Positions 11,496 to 22,550 of a stretch of 64,000 nt of DNA are shown here, in pieces. Below the pieces are notes generated by a model that saw nothing but the letters and a program-made list of their open reading frames with translations, was not told the DNA's origin and searched no databases. Each line of letters begins with the position of its first letter. Positions within the stretch are counted from its first letter, which is position 1. The DNA comes from Chlorella sorokiniana (taxonomy: Eukaryota > Chlorophyta > Trebouxiophyceae > Chlorellales > Chlorellaceae). Where the stretch lies: NCBI GenBank assembly GCA_025917655.1, contig CP084613.1:3536001-3600000 (forward strand). Reading direction: 5' to 3'. Position numbers and translations under genes: made by a program.

Positions 11496-11935
11496 ACCCT
11501 TTCATGAACGGCCCCTTGTCTTTCGAAGCACCCTCCACTCTTGAAAGCATCGCTTGATGCTTGCAACAAATGTCACAGCCCGTCAAAGTCGGTGAAGAGA
11601 CGCGTTCCGCTTTAGTTGCGCACAACATGCCTGCATAGAAACCGTGGGACAGCTGCATGGTTTGGTGGTGGGCATTGAGCTGCAAGATCAGATGATGCAA
11701 AATGAACTGCCATTGGGTTGAGTTTGGGTTTATCATATGCAGCTGGATGGCACTGTGCTGCGCACCCCACGCGGCGTGTTCATGCCTGCCTTGCAGGCCT
11801 TCTGGGAAGCACTCGCGCGATCTGTATTGCTTGATCGTCTGTGTCGCGCGATCCGCCATTCCTGTCGCGCGCTCCTGCGCTTGTGCAGAGGAGGTTGAGA
11901 GCACTCGTTGATCGCCAGGCGCAGGCAACAACAAT

Positions 11936-14900
11936 ATGGGCAAGGGCGGCAAATCTGCGGCCTCTGAGGTTGCGGGAGACCTGCTGGGCTCCGATAAATT
12001 CAAGCCCTTCCTGCACGACTCGTTCGACGCCGCCAGCTTTGCTTCCCGCAGCCTCAGCGAGAGCCACACCACGGCCCAGGTGCAAACGGAGCAGCTTCAG
12101 CTCGGCGTGGCTGCTCTGGACGGCGCCCTGCGCCAGCTGGTGCTGCAGAACCAGGGCGACCTGATCGCACAAACTGCACGCCTGGCCGACGCCGAGTCGG
12201 CTGTGCAGCGCATCGGCCTGTCGGTGCGCTCGCTGCAAATGGTGGCAGCGCGGGTGCGTGCCGAGGTGGCGGAGCCCTACCAGCAGATTGCCACGCGCAC
12301 GGTGCAGCTGCGCAACCTGCAAGCCACGGTGGACCTGCTGCGCCACGTCATCCACCGCCTCAAGCTCGTGCAGAAGCTCCGCCAGCAGATGGCCTCCGCA
12401 GACGGCGCAGGTACGCGGTGCCATCACACCGCTGCGGCCCTTGGGCGAACGCTGCAACGTGTAAGCGGCGCCGCGGTGCACGCCCGACGCTGCCTGCCGT
12501 CTTCGCCGTGCCCGCCCCGGCACCCCACCCCAGGTAGCGCCGCGCTGCCCTGCCCTGCAGGCATCTTGGAGGTGGCCAAGGCGGCCAAGCTGCTGTCTGA
12601 CATCGCCGCGGTGGACGCCGAGGCTGACCTGTCTGGCGTGGAGGCGGTGGAGGCGGACGACGGGTTCCTGGCGGAAGCCGCGGCGGCGGTGCGGCGCCAG
12701 GCTGGCGAGGCGCTGCGCGCGGGGCTGGCCTGCCTCAGCCAGGCGGACGTGGGCAGCGCCCTGCAGGTGCTGCACAACCTGGGGGAGCTGCAGGCGGCGG
12801 CAGCCGAGCTCGCGGATGCGGCGGCGGCGGCGGTGGGCCGGGAGCTGGCCGCGGCGCTGGACCCGCGCAAGCTGTCTGCGGCGGCGGCAGGGGCGGCGGC
12901 GCGCCGGGCAGGGTGCAGGAGGCGCTGTGGGAGCGGCTGGGGCTGCCATGGACCGCCTACACAGGAGGTGGGGAGCTGTGGGCGGCACACTTGACGCCGC
13001 CGTCGTGAGCTCTGACTGCGCCTTTGCGCAGCGTGCCCAGCTGCTGAGCGCTTGCGCGCAACACCCCCCCCCCCCACACACACACACACCTGCCCCCGCC
13101 GCTGCCTCCTGGGGTGCCCCCTCCTCTTCGCCCTGCAGTGCGATCGAGGTGTGGCACCTGCAGCGCGTGCTGGCCAAGAAGCGCGACCCCCTCACCCACA
13201 CCCTCTTCCTCGACGTCGTGCCCCCGGCGAAGCAGACCCCCTGCCCCTCGACCGCTTCTGGTGCGCCCCCTGGCACACCAGAACACCCCCACCTCCAGGC
13301 TTGCAGGGCTGCCAGCCCTTTTGCCTGGCCAAGCACAGTCCAGGACGACCAGGGCGGCCGGGCCAGTGCCCCTTGTCGCGTGCCTATGCCCACAATCGCC
13401 CCCGCCTGCGCCCCCACCTCCCCCATTCCCCAACCCCTCCAGGGCCAAGGCTGTGCCGCTGCTGTCCGACGGCTTCGCCTCCGCCTTTGGCACCGCGCGC
13501 GCGGCTTTGTGCGCGACAGCCTGGCGGGCGGGTACCCGCGCCTGGCGGCGCTGCTGGAGGGCGCGGCGGCGCGGGTGGGCCGCGACTCGGCGGCGCGCGA
13601 CGTCGCCCCGCGCTGGACGACGACCAGGTGGGGCCCCTGACGTGCTGGCGAGGTTCTTTCCATTTGGCGTATTTCTTTTTGAGGAAGGGGCGGGGGAAGG
13701 AGGCCAGTTGGTGTTGCGCGCTTGATACAGGGTTGCATCAACCGCGGCCAGTGCGGTGAGGGCGCCAGCCAGTGGCCGTGCGCAGTCTGGTCTGGTTGCG
13801 GAAGCCAATGCAGGGCACACCCCACCCTCCTGTGTCATGTGGCTCCCCACTCCCAACACCAATTCAAGAGTTCTACCCACCCTCACGCTTGCACACACCC
13901 ACGCGCGCGCACTCCGTCCCACAGGCCTCTGCCCTGCTGGATGCCGCCAGCGACTTCCAGGCCGCCTACCTGGCAGCGGCGTTGGCGCGCCTGTCCGGCG
14001 GCGGCCGCCGCGTTCCCCGGGGCGGCCGCGCGCTGCCCACCGCCGCCGAGCTGCAGCGCAGCATTGCCCGCGTGCATGAGGAGCTCAAGGCGGCACAGGG
14101 TGGGTGGGGGTGGGGGGGGTGGGGGCGCTGGCACGCGCTGGCGGGCGCTGGGTGGGCCGCCGTCGCTGGGTGCTGCAAAGGGGGCCGCCTGCCCGTCTCG
14201 CCGGGCGCAGAGTGCAGGGCCTGGGCTTAATTGCTGGGTTTGGAAGCACAAGCAAGCGGCCCCTCCCTGTTGAGGACACACGCACACACCGCCCCTGTCG
14301 TAGGCTCGCCACGCCTGGCGCTGCTGGTGGCGGGGGTGGCGGGCCAGGCGCTGGGCGTGATGGCGCAGCGGGCGGAGGCTGGGGCGGCCACGGGCCCCGA
14401 CCTGCGCGCTGTGGGCGGCGGCGCCACCCGGCGCAGCTGCGCAACGCCTCGCTGGCCGGCAGCCTGCACGAGGTGCACCGCTCGGTGGCGGCCGCCGCGG
14501 CGCGCCTGCCGCCCGCCGCCGCCGAGGCGCTGGCGGCGCCGCTGGCGGGCCTGCAGGCGGCGGCGGTGGAGGCGGTGGCGCCCACCTTCCGCGCCTATGT
14601 GGAAGCCATGGAGGAGACGCTGCTGCGGATGCACGCCACGCCCGCATACACGGCAGAGGCTGGCGCGGGCGATGGCGGCGACGGCGGCGGCGCCATGCTG
14701 GACACCTCGCCGTACGTGGGTGACCTGGCGCGCCAGCTGGCCGCCTGCCGCCACGAGTACCTGGCCAAGTTCAGCCCCTCCCCCGCCTCGCCGGTGCCCT
14801 CGGGTGGGTGCCGGCGGCTGCAGCCTGGCGGCAGCCGCTGTGCACTGCTAGTGCGGCGGGATGGCATCGAAGCGCATGCGTCCACCGCGCCGCGCCCTGG

Positions 14901-15789
14901 CCCCCTTCAACACAACACTTTCCACCCAACACTGTCACTGTCATTGACCCCCATCCCCCCGGGTTGTACGCAGTCGCCCGCTCCCTGGTCGAACGCATGG
15001 CGGCGCGCCTGCTGCTGCTCGCGCTGCGGCACGCCGCCCTGCTGCGCCCGCTGCCCCAGCCCGGCAAGCTGCAGCTGGCCAAGGTGGGCATGCACGCTTG
15101 TGTGGTGGGGCAGGCGGGGATGGGTGGTGGGAGGTGTGGTTGAAGGGGTGAGGGCGGCCCCGTGAGGCCCATCCTGTGCTGCTGTGCCTTGGTGCAGCAG
15201 ACCCAGCACCCGACTGCGGTCCCGTAGGCCCCCAGGCCCCCTCGTTCGCTCCCTCCCGCAGGACCTTGCTGAGCTGGAGGCGGCGGTGGGCCAGCAGCTG
15301 CTGCCGCTGGAGCAGCTGGGGGCCCGCGCGGGCGCTGCGCGCCTTCCGCCGCCTGCTCTTTGCTGAGCCCGGGAGCTGGAGGGTGGGCCGCTGCTGCAAG
15401 AGGTGCCGCGCCCGACCTGCTGCACCACCTCTACTCGCGCGCCCCACCCGCGCTCCAGTCGCCCCACATCCGCAGCAAACTGACGCCCGCACAGGTGGGT
15501 GGGGGACAGCCCTGCCCGGGCACACGCCGCCCTGGCGTGTGGGGTGATGCCGCCGCCGTGTCTTGCGTTGCCAGGCTGGGGCGCTTGCTTGGCCAGGCAC
15601 ACCTGGACCCCCACCCATCCCCTGCCTCCTTCACCCCCTGCAGTACTCACTCTGGCTGGACGGGCACAGCGAGTCGGAGGCACTGCGGTTCATCCGCACC
15701 GCCCTGGATGCGTGTGCTCGCGTGCCAAGGGCGCCGACGGCTTTGACGCGATCTTCCCGCTCATGAAGCGCCTGGCGGCCGAGCCATGA
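11936..15789 (+). CDS. COG5: Conserved oligomeric Golgi complex subunit 5
   Basis: This is a lobe-B subunit of the COG tether, which guides retrograde vesicle traffic at the Golgi. Exon 1 starts MGKGGKSAAS and carries the COG5 N-terminal helical bundle: FDAASFASRSLSESHTTAQV, LALDGALRQLVLQNQGDLIA-like segments, AESAVQRIGLSVRSLQMVAA, RVRAEVAEPYQQIATRTVQL and LRNLQATVDLLRHVIHRLKL. Later exons give AAKLLSDIAAVDAEADLSG, VWHLQRVLAKKRDPLTHTLF (about 13150-13205), ALLDAASDFQAAYLAAALAR and LVERMAARLLLLALRHAALL. The last exon gives YSLWLDGHSESEALRFIRTA followed by DGFDAIFPLMKRLAAEP and stop. At least four one-base frame slips (around 12930, 13240, 13500 and 15725) interrupt otherwise well-conserved frames; most sit in G/C runs and are probably read errors. 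It is convergent with the downstream phosphotransfer gene. Confidence 0.92.
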
Positions 15790-16532
15790 ACAGCAGCAGA
15801 GGCGTGGAGTAAGCGCCGCTACAGCAATTTCGGATTACTGAGTAACTTTGGGTGGCTATGTCGACACAATTGGGCGCTTGACACACTGAACTTGACAGAG
15901 TGAGGAAGGATGAGCAAGGGAGTCGTATGGTCATTCGGTTGTATGAGGGCAAGCAGGCTGGAACTCAAGACAAGGAATCCCTGACTGGGTGGGGCGCGCG
16001 CACAATGGAACAGCCCCGGCAACAGCAGCAGGAAGGGGGCACGAGAAGGAGGCCAGCAGGCGGGGCGGCCGCGGCCGGTGATGTGTCGTGGCGCCGCGGC
16101 AGGGTGCCCTCCTGCCAGGCAAAGGCGAGGCATAGAAAGAGTGTGGCAATTGTGTGTGAGCAGTTGGCATGAGATGCCCGGGCGGGGTGCGCCCGGGAGA
16201 GGAAAACCATGAAAGTAGGGCCATGAAGGGAAGGGCCGCTGGGGCAGCCCATCCTGCTCTCTCCACGCATAAGAAGGTGTGGTAGCCTCCGCGGGTGGCA
16301 AAGCGGGGGCGGCGTACAGGCATGCAGGAAAGCATCAGTTTTGCTGCTTGCTGCTCCAGGGGGCGGGCAGCAAGTACGGGACGGAAATGCAACGCAGGAT
16401 TGCTGTTCCGGGTTCGTTCGTTGGACGGGAATGCAAGTGGTTTGGGTGGCACGGCGAAGGCAGCCTGAGGTGATGCCTGGCCGGCCATGCGGCAGGCAGC
16501 AGGCGCCTGTGGCGGCTCTCGGCGTGCGGGGG

Positions 16533-17380
16533 CTACTGCCCGCCCAGCTTCTTGCGCTGTGCCTCCAGGGCCATGAACTGCTCCAACCGGGCCTTCAGCA
16601 CCACAAAGCTCTCGCGCAGCTGCTGCACCAGCTGCTGGCAGGCAGGCTGGTTGTGGGCGTGGCAGGCGTCGCGCAGCTGCACACACAGCAGCGCCATGGT
16701 GTGCGCGCCGAAGCTGGCGCTGCTGCCCTTGAACTGGTGCACCAGAGCATCCACCTGCAGCCAGGCAGCCGGTGTGTGTTGTGAGCGTGTGTACGGTGTG
16801 TTTGGAAGGCGGGTCGGGGCCAGAGCATCAGCATCAACCAACGGCGAAAGCCTTTGCACGCTGCAACAGCTCCGTTCAAGCTGCAGCGGAGCGCCGTACC
16901 TGGCTGTAGCTGGGCGCCGCCTCCGCCAGCTTCTGCTGCAGCGTGTCGATCTTGGTGGCGGAGTCCTCAAAGTAGAGCTCCACCACCTCGCACACAAAGT
17001 CTGGGTTGCTCTCATCCTGCGGGGGCGCCGGCGCGGGAGGCGAAGCAGTGGGGTGTCAAGCGGGACATGCCCCGTGGTGGAGGTCTGTTGGATGATAAAA
17101 TTGTCCAGATCAGGATATATTGGGTTCCGCGGCATGGGGCAGGCGCGGCGCAGGGTGGCTGGCACACATGCGGTGTCCTGGTGTTGGCGCACGCCAGGCA
17201 GGCAGGGCGGGGGCTGAATCGGGGGTACTGCAGTCCTGCCAGAGCGCCCAGGCTGCTTGACACTGACAAATTGCACACCTGTAGCTGTATGAGCTGCAGG
17301 AACTGGTCGTCAAGCAGGCCCTCTTGCACCGACTGCTGGAGGAGCTGGTGTATCGCTGCCTCCAGTGCTGCCGCCGCCAT
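16533..17380 (-). CDS. Histidine-containing phosphotransfer protein (HPt, AHP-like)
   Basis: This protein relays phosphate from a hybrid histidine kinase to response regulators, as in plant cytokinin-type two-component signalling. Three exons (17380-17279, 17016-16900 and 16754-16533) sum to 441 bases, or 146 residues, the usual AHP size. The order is: an N-terminal helix (LLQQSVQEGLLDDQFLQLIQ), then ESNPDFVCEVVELYFEDSAT, then the active-site helix LVHQFKGSSASFGAHTMALL, whose HQxKGSS motif contains the phospho-accepting His. A final helical hairpin (QLVQQLRESFVVLKARLEQF) completes the four-helix fold. No pseudo-HPt substitution is present, so it should be active. The kinase and regulator partners are not in this window. 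Confidence 0.95.
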
Positions 17381-18330
17381 GGCTGAACAGGTTGTGAAAC
17401 CCTCTGTCACTCGGTTGGTTGCGGGATGGATCCCTGCCAAGCTAGCTCTCACTCAAGAAGGCGTGTTTGCAGGCACACACCCCAGTCTGCAATTGCAAAC
17501 CCGCAAGTGCGGCGCGCGGGGGTGGGTGGGTCTTACAGGCCTCCCGCGCTGTCCTGACAGCTGATGATGAGCTGAAAAGCCAGAAGACAAGCATACACAC
17601 GGCTTGGGCCGCTCAACAGCAAATCTCACGAATGGGGGCCCCAGCACGGCAGTCACGATGGGCTGGGATTCGCAGCCCCAGTGCATCAAGGCTCGATGGC
17701 GGCGGGAACTGCCACTGCTTATTCCGCTAACCTTTCTGGATACGGATTTGTTTGAAGCTGCCAGTTCAAAGCTTTGCGAGCATCGCCGCCTGTCCAGGGC
17801 GCTTGCGTGCAATCGGCAGCAACCGGCTCAAGCGCAGTCATAGGTTGATTATGTAATTGTGCAAATTCGGCTTTTTCCTCCCATGCCGTAAGAGGTGGGG
17901 GCACTCCTGGGCGGCGGCCAGGCGGCGCCCGAGGTGCTGCCAGCAGGAGCATCCCTGAAGGGCTACCAATCGGCGGCGGCTCAGATATTCTGCTGCAATA
18001 TCGTTGAATCAAGGGAGTGTGCACAATGGTTACACAAGCCATAATGTGGCCATATTTCAACAATGTCTTACAACCGGCGCTAGGCAGATGCGGCAATGCA
18101 GTTGAACTGAGGATTGGTAGATAGAGTAAATTGCATAATACTTTTAGGATTTCAGCGAAGTGCTGGAATGGTAGTCAGCTTCTGAAGCCACAATGAGCAT
18201 GCAGGTAGTTTGGGAACTTGTAGCAGTTTTAGGAATGGGCCGCACCAAACCATGGTGCCCCCTTGGCAGGATGGAGCACCATCGCTTGCTGCGGCTGGGG
18301 CTTGGCTGCTGACTATGTAGCCGGCACGGC
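17381..18330. other. Intergenic region between phosphotransfer and formamidase genes
   Basis: About 950 bases with no conserved frame. The left half would hold the promoter and leader of the phosphotransfer gene, and the right half (17980-18330, noticeably richer in A/T) the 3' UTR of the formamidase gene, including a TGTAA signal. Confidence 0.45.
18068..18072 (-). terminator. TGTAA poly(A) signal of formamidase gene
   Basis: The minus strand reads TGTAA about 260 bases beyond the stop at 18331, in A/T-rich sequence. Confidence 0.4.
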
Positions 18331-21300
18331 TCACGCCTTAAACACCGACTTCGGCACGAGGGCATGCATCCCGAAGTTGCCATCCACCACCTGCCAGATC
18401 ACATTGGGTGGGCGGGGGAGAGGGCGAGGGGGCGGCGGTGACCAGCCTGTGACCAGCAGCGGTGAACAGGAAGCAGGCCGGCGGCTTGGGCAGGCAGGCG
18501 CTGGCCCCGTGCTCCCCCTCGTCACTGCCCGCCTGCCCACCTGCGTCACGCCAAAGTCGACGGCGATGGTGATGGCGGTGATGGCCTCGTCCTCGCTCAG
18601 GTCAAAGGTGTCCATCATCCAGTCGCGGGTCTGGTTGTACGTCACCACCATGGCGCGGTCGATGGAGGAGGTGGCAAACACCGCGTTCTGCGGGTCCTCC
18701 AGCTCGTTGAGCCAGTCGGCGTAGGTATAGCCCTGCAGGGAGGGCCAGCGCGCGGAGGGCAACAGGGGTTCGGGGGCAGGGCAGCAGCGCGGAGGGCAAG
18801 GGAGGCGCGGTGCCGGCATCTGGAGAGCCCAAACTCCGACCCCACACGGCTCCTGGTTGCAGCATGCTGCTGCAGGCGCCTCATCACAGGACCCAACTCT
18901 CCCAGGGCCGTCACCTGAACCACGTAGTGGTCCGGGGTCTCGATCAGGGGGTGGGTCAGGCCCGACACAAACTTGGGCAGCGAGTCCTTCTTGTGCAGCG
19001 TCAGCTTGAACTTGCCGTTGACGCTCGTCTCCACGCCGGTGCCGTCCAGCTCGCTGTCGCCCTGCGCCGTGTGGGTGTCGCCCATGGACAGCAGCGCGCC
19101 CGCCACCTCCACCGGCAGGTACAGGGTGTTGCCAGCCGCCACGCGCCTGTGTGTGTGTGTGTGGGGGGGGGGGTTGGAACCTTGGTTGACAGGCGCACAA
19201 TTGGGCTATTGCAGCGTGCGGACACGCTGTGCGGCCCCGCTCTGTGCTGCGGCCGCTGCTCACTTGTTGTCCATGTTGCCGCCCACGGCGCGCCGGGGGA
19301 TGGAGTTCACGGTCTCGTTCCAGGCGTAGGCAAGGCCGATGTTGCCGATGTGCAGGTTGGCAGGCACACGGAACTTGCCTGCACCCGGGTGCCATTGAAA
19401 GTGAGCACACCGCCACGCAGGGCGCAGGGCGGCCACAGCCTGGCCACAGAAGAGGCGGCGGCCCTGCTGCCCCCACATCCACACCCACCCTTGATGGCCG
19501 TGTTCTCGGTGCCGGTGGGGTGGCTGGTGATGAGGCCAGGGTAGTAGTAACCTGCGCAGGGGGAGCATGGGAGCTCAAAGCGCAGTTTGCGGCAAGAAGG
19601 GTCGCGCTGCTGGATGCTTGGGTCCGGGCAAGCACAGAGCTGCAGGCCTTCAGCTGGCGCGCGGCAGCGGGCTCACCCTCCCAGGTCTGGGTTCCGTTGT
19701 CGCAGGGCACCTCCACCCCGGAGTAGACTGCATCCTCGGCGCTCCACTCCACGTTGACGCCCGCGGCGGCGCGCGGCATGGTGCCGCTGGTGGTGGCGCA
19801 GGGTGTGGTGGGGCCAGGGTAGCCGGTGGGGCCGCCCGCAAACCTGCAGCGGGAGACAAAGGTGCGGAGTCAGCAGCCAGGTTGGGAGGAAACTGAACAA
19901 CAAATGTGGCCCCCGTTGCCCGACCAGCCGCCGCTGGTAGCTCAGTGACCCCCCCCACACACACACACACACACACACCTGAAGGAGTAATCGGGCTCCA
20001 CATACAGCGTGCCGTTCTCCTCCGTCACCTCGTAAATGGTGATGACCTGGGCGGGGAAGGGGGTGGGTTGGGAGAGACACTTGCAACGGTTGCCGCAAGA
20101 GGGTACATGCTGTAGCCTGGGCAAGTGGAACCACAGGGCGGTGTGGGCAGGCAAGGCTGACCACGGGCCGCCCACCTCGCGCGTGTCGCCGTCCTTGAAG
20201 CCAGCCCGGAACTGGTAGCCCCAGCCGGCGGCAGCGTTTGAGCCGTCTGCGAGGGGAGGCGGGGCAGTCTGTCAGACAGGGCTTTGGCGAGGCAGGCCTG
20301 ACGAGGGAGGTTGGCGCCCCAGGATGCGCCTGCCCCGCTGAGCTGCGCTCCTGGCCCCACCCACCACCCGCCCGCCTACCCACACCAGCACCAGCACCAG
20401 GCCCGGGCATGGCTCCCTCACTCACAGGTCTTGCCGGTGGCGGGGTTCTTGCGGGGGTCAGCTCCAGGATGTCCACCTGCAGCACGTCGCCGGGCTCCGC
20501 GCCGCACACGTAGATGGGGCCCGTCATCACGTGCACGCCCTGGCCCCCGCCCTGAGCGCCGCGCATGGGCAAGTTCTGCCCATCGGAGGTCCACCTGCGG
20601 GGTGCGGGGCGGGGAGCGTGTGTGTGGCGGTGGCGATTCGGTGGGCGTATGGTGTGGGAGAGGGTGGGGCGCACGCCGGCGAGTGCCAGATGCAGGGGCC
20701 TGTGCCGCCTGGTGGCCCTTTGGCCGCCCGCAGTCTCACTTGTAGATGTCTTCCAGGCCGGGATCGCCCTTGATCATCTTGTCGTAGTCGTCACCTGCAG
20801 GCGGGGCAGACAGCAGCGACGGAGGCAGTCAGCGGCCTCCCGTGGGCGGTGCAGGCCTGCTGGCATGAGATGATGGGGTGCATCCCAGGCCGCACGGCCG
20901 GCTGCCGGCACCCAGCGGCGAGGCAAGGCAGAGCATGCGCAGGCGGGCTCACCGCCGTGGTGGGTCACCATCTCCACAGTCACCTCATCGCCAGAGCTGG
21001 CCACCATGGCGGGCTCAATGCCCTGCAAAAGTCAGAAAATGGGTGGGTCTGGTGAGAGGGTGCAGCCAAGTGGCGTGGAGGGGGTGGTCCCATGGCCGCG
21101 TGCGTGCTGAATGACCAACCCATCGGGAGGACAGGCGGCGTGGTTGCCACCAGCGTCAAGTTGCATGCCACGCTGCCGGACCTTCAGTCTCCATCCCTGC
21201 CCAACACTCTGCTGCAGCTGTGACCCCGCCAATGCAGCTGACTGAGCCCCTGCCACCCGAGCCCACCTGGTAGAAGTAGCCCCACACCACGGTGGAGGAG

Positions 21301-21732
21301 TCGGCCTTGAGATCCTTGGAGCCCCCGGCATGGCGCACATGGAGGGCACCTCCGCCTGGCTGAGCCTCCTGCAGGGAACAGGCGGGGCAGGGAGAGGGGC
21401 CAGGCAGAGTGGGAGGGCGGCGGCAACAAGCAGGACCTGGAGGTGCGGCCGAGGGCTCAGTGATGGCAAGGGCTGGGCGTAGGCGCTCAATAGCTTGAAG
21501 CAGTGCGCTAGCAGGGGGAGTGGTTGCTGCTTTCTGGCGAGATACTGGCCAATGAGTGTGTGGGCAGCTAGGAGCTGACGCGCTGGTAAGTTGACAGTCC
21601 CGCCGGGGCCACCTTAACACTCGCCGGTCCGCTGGCGTGCACGCAGCATTGGGCACGCAGCGCTCACCTTGCACTCGCCCCAACCACAAGGAGCAGCAGC
21701 CCCAGGGCCAGGTGTCCGGGCTTGGAGAGCAT
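18331..21732 (-). CDS. Secreted formamidase/acetamidase (FmdA_AmdA family)
   Basis: The family hydrolyses formamide, acetamide and other short amides to the carboxylate plus ammonia. The start at 21732 gives MLSKPGHLALGLLLLVVGA, a classic signal peptide, so the enzyme is probably exported or vacuolar. The mature part begins with SSTVVWGYFYQ (about 21290), then VASSGDEVTVEMVTHHGG, GDPGLEDIYKWTSDGQNLPM, GPIYVCGAEPGDVLQVDILE (about 20520-20460), PDYSFRFAGGPTGYPGPTTP and the long exon GKFRVPANLHIGNIGLAYAW. The strongest family signature is LLSMGDTHTAQGDSELDGTG (about 19090-19040). The C-terminal exons give NAVFATSSIDRAMVVTYNQT and DFGVTQVVDGNFGMHALVPK before the stop. The join from the signal-peptide exon to exon 2 (from 21368) is one base out of frame as the sequence stands. 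Acetyl-CoA synthetase lies directly upstream on the same strand. Confidence 0.91.
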
Positions 21733-22129
21733 GGCTCGGAAGGTAACCCTAGGCCAGCACTTACACCAGGCAAGGCCGAGACTGACTCGGTGCGTTGAAG
21801 CAGTGAAAGAGATGGAAATTCAGTGCTGTCCACACGCAATGCGGGTGCAATATGCACATGGGGAGAGCCCATGGCGTGCGTGCTGTGGTTCACCGACTTC
21901 TTGCCTCAGCATGAGCCGGCTCGCGGAGGATTATCAAAGAGGGGTCCAACGCTCAGAGGGAAGAGCAAGGAAGAAGGTTGAAGGGAAGGGGAGATGAAGC
22001 CGGCATGCCGCCGCACCTCGCCCGCTAGCCTGGATCCGTGGCAGTCTGCAGCCCGCCGGGTGGCCCCACCCATACAGCTTGGAGCGCTGCATAATCCATC
22101 AACTTCTGGCCAGTTCGCATGCCCTAGGG

Positions 22130-22134
22130 TTACA
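22130..22134 (-). terminator. TGTAA poly(A) signal of acetyl-CoA synthetase gene
   Basis: Minus-strand TGTAA about 420 bases past the stop at 22551 and about 400 bases before the formamidase start; it fits the ACS 3' UTR. Confidence 0.35.
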
Positions 22135-22550
22135 GAAGGAGGAAAGGGCCATTGTGCAATGGAACAGTGGTTGTAGAAGGCATACTTGGTGGGCGTTGCA
22201 AAAGGGTGTTGGCGGTCTCGCCCGTCGTGCAGGGAGTGCAGCGTGATGAGGGTGGCGTTTGATGGAGTAAACATTTAGCAGACGACGAGAAAACTGGGCA
22301 GTGCAGGGCTGGGTGGGAAGCTCTTCCCGAAACAGTCCAGGGGCGGCATGAAGAGTGGTGCCATCAAATCCAAGTGCAGCGGCGGAGCCGTGCGCCGGGC
22401 CCGCCGCCAAATGTTCAGCAGAGATAGCAACAATAATGAAGTGGACATGGTTGTTAGTGATGACAAGTGGAGAACGGGATCCACCAGCTTCCAGGCGGGC
22501 TGCCAGCATCAGCTGCTGCCAGCCTCATCCGATGGGCGGAGGAGGTCCGC

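Noticed and set aside
11780-13825. A 681-codon open frame on the minus strand
   Set aside because: It lies opposite COG5, crosses its introns, and has the Arg/Ala/Gly-rich shadow composition that GC-rich exons give on the other strand.
11936-15789. COG5 as a pseudogene because of its frame slips
   Set aside because: Conserved blocks run the full length with correct splice signals, and similar slips in G/C runs occur in other essential genes of the window.
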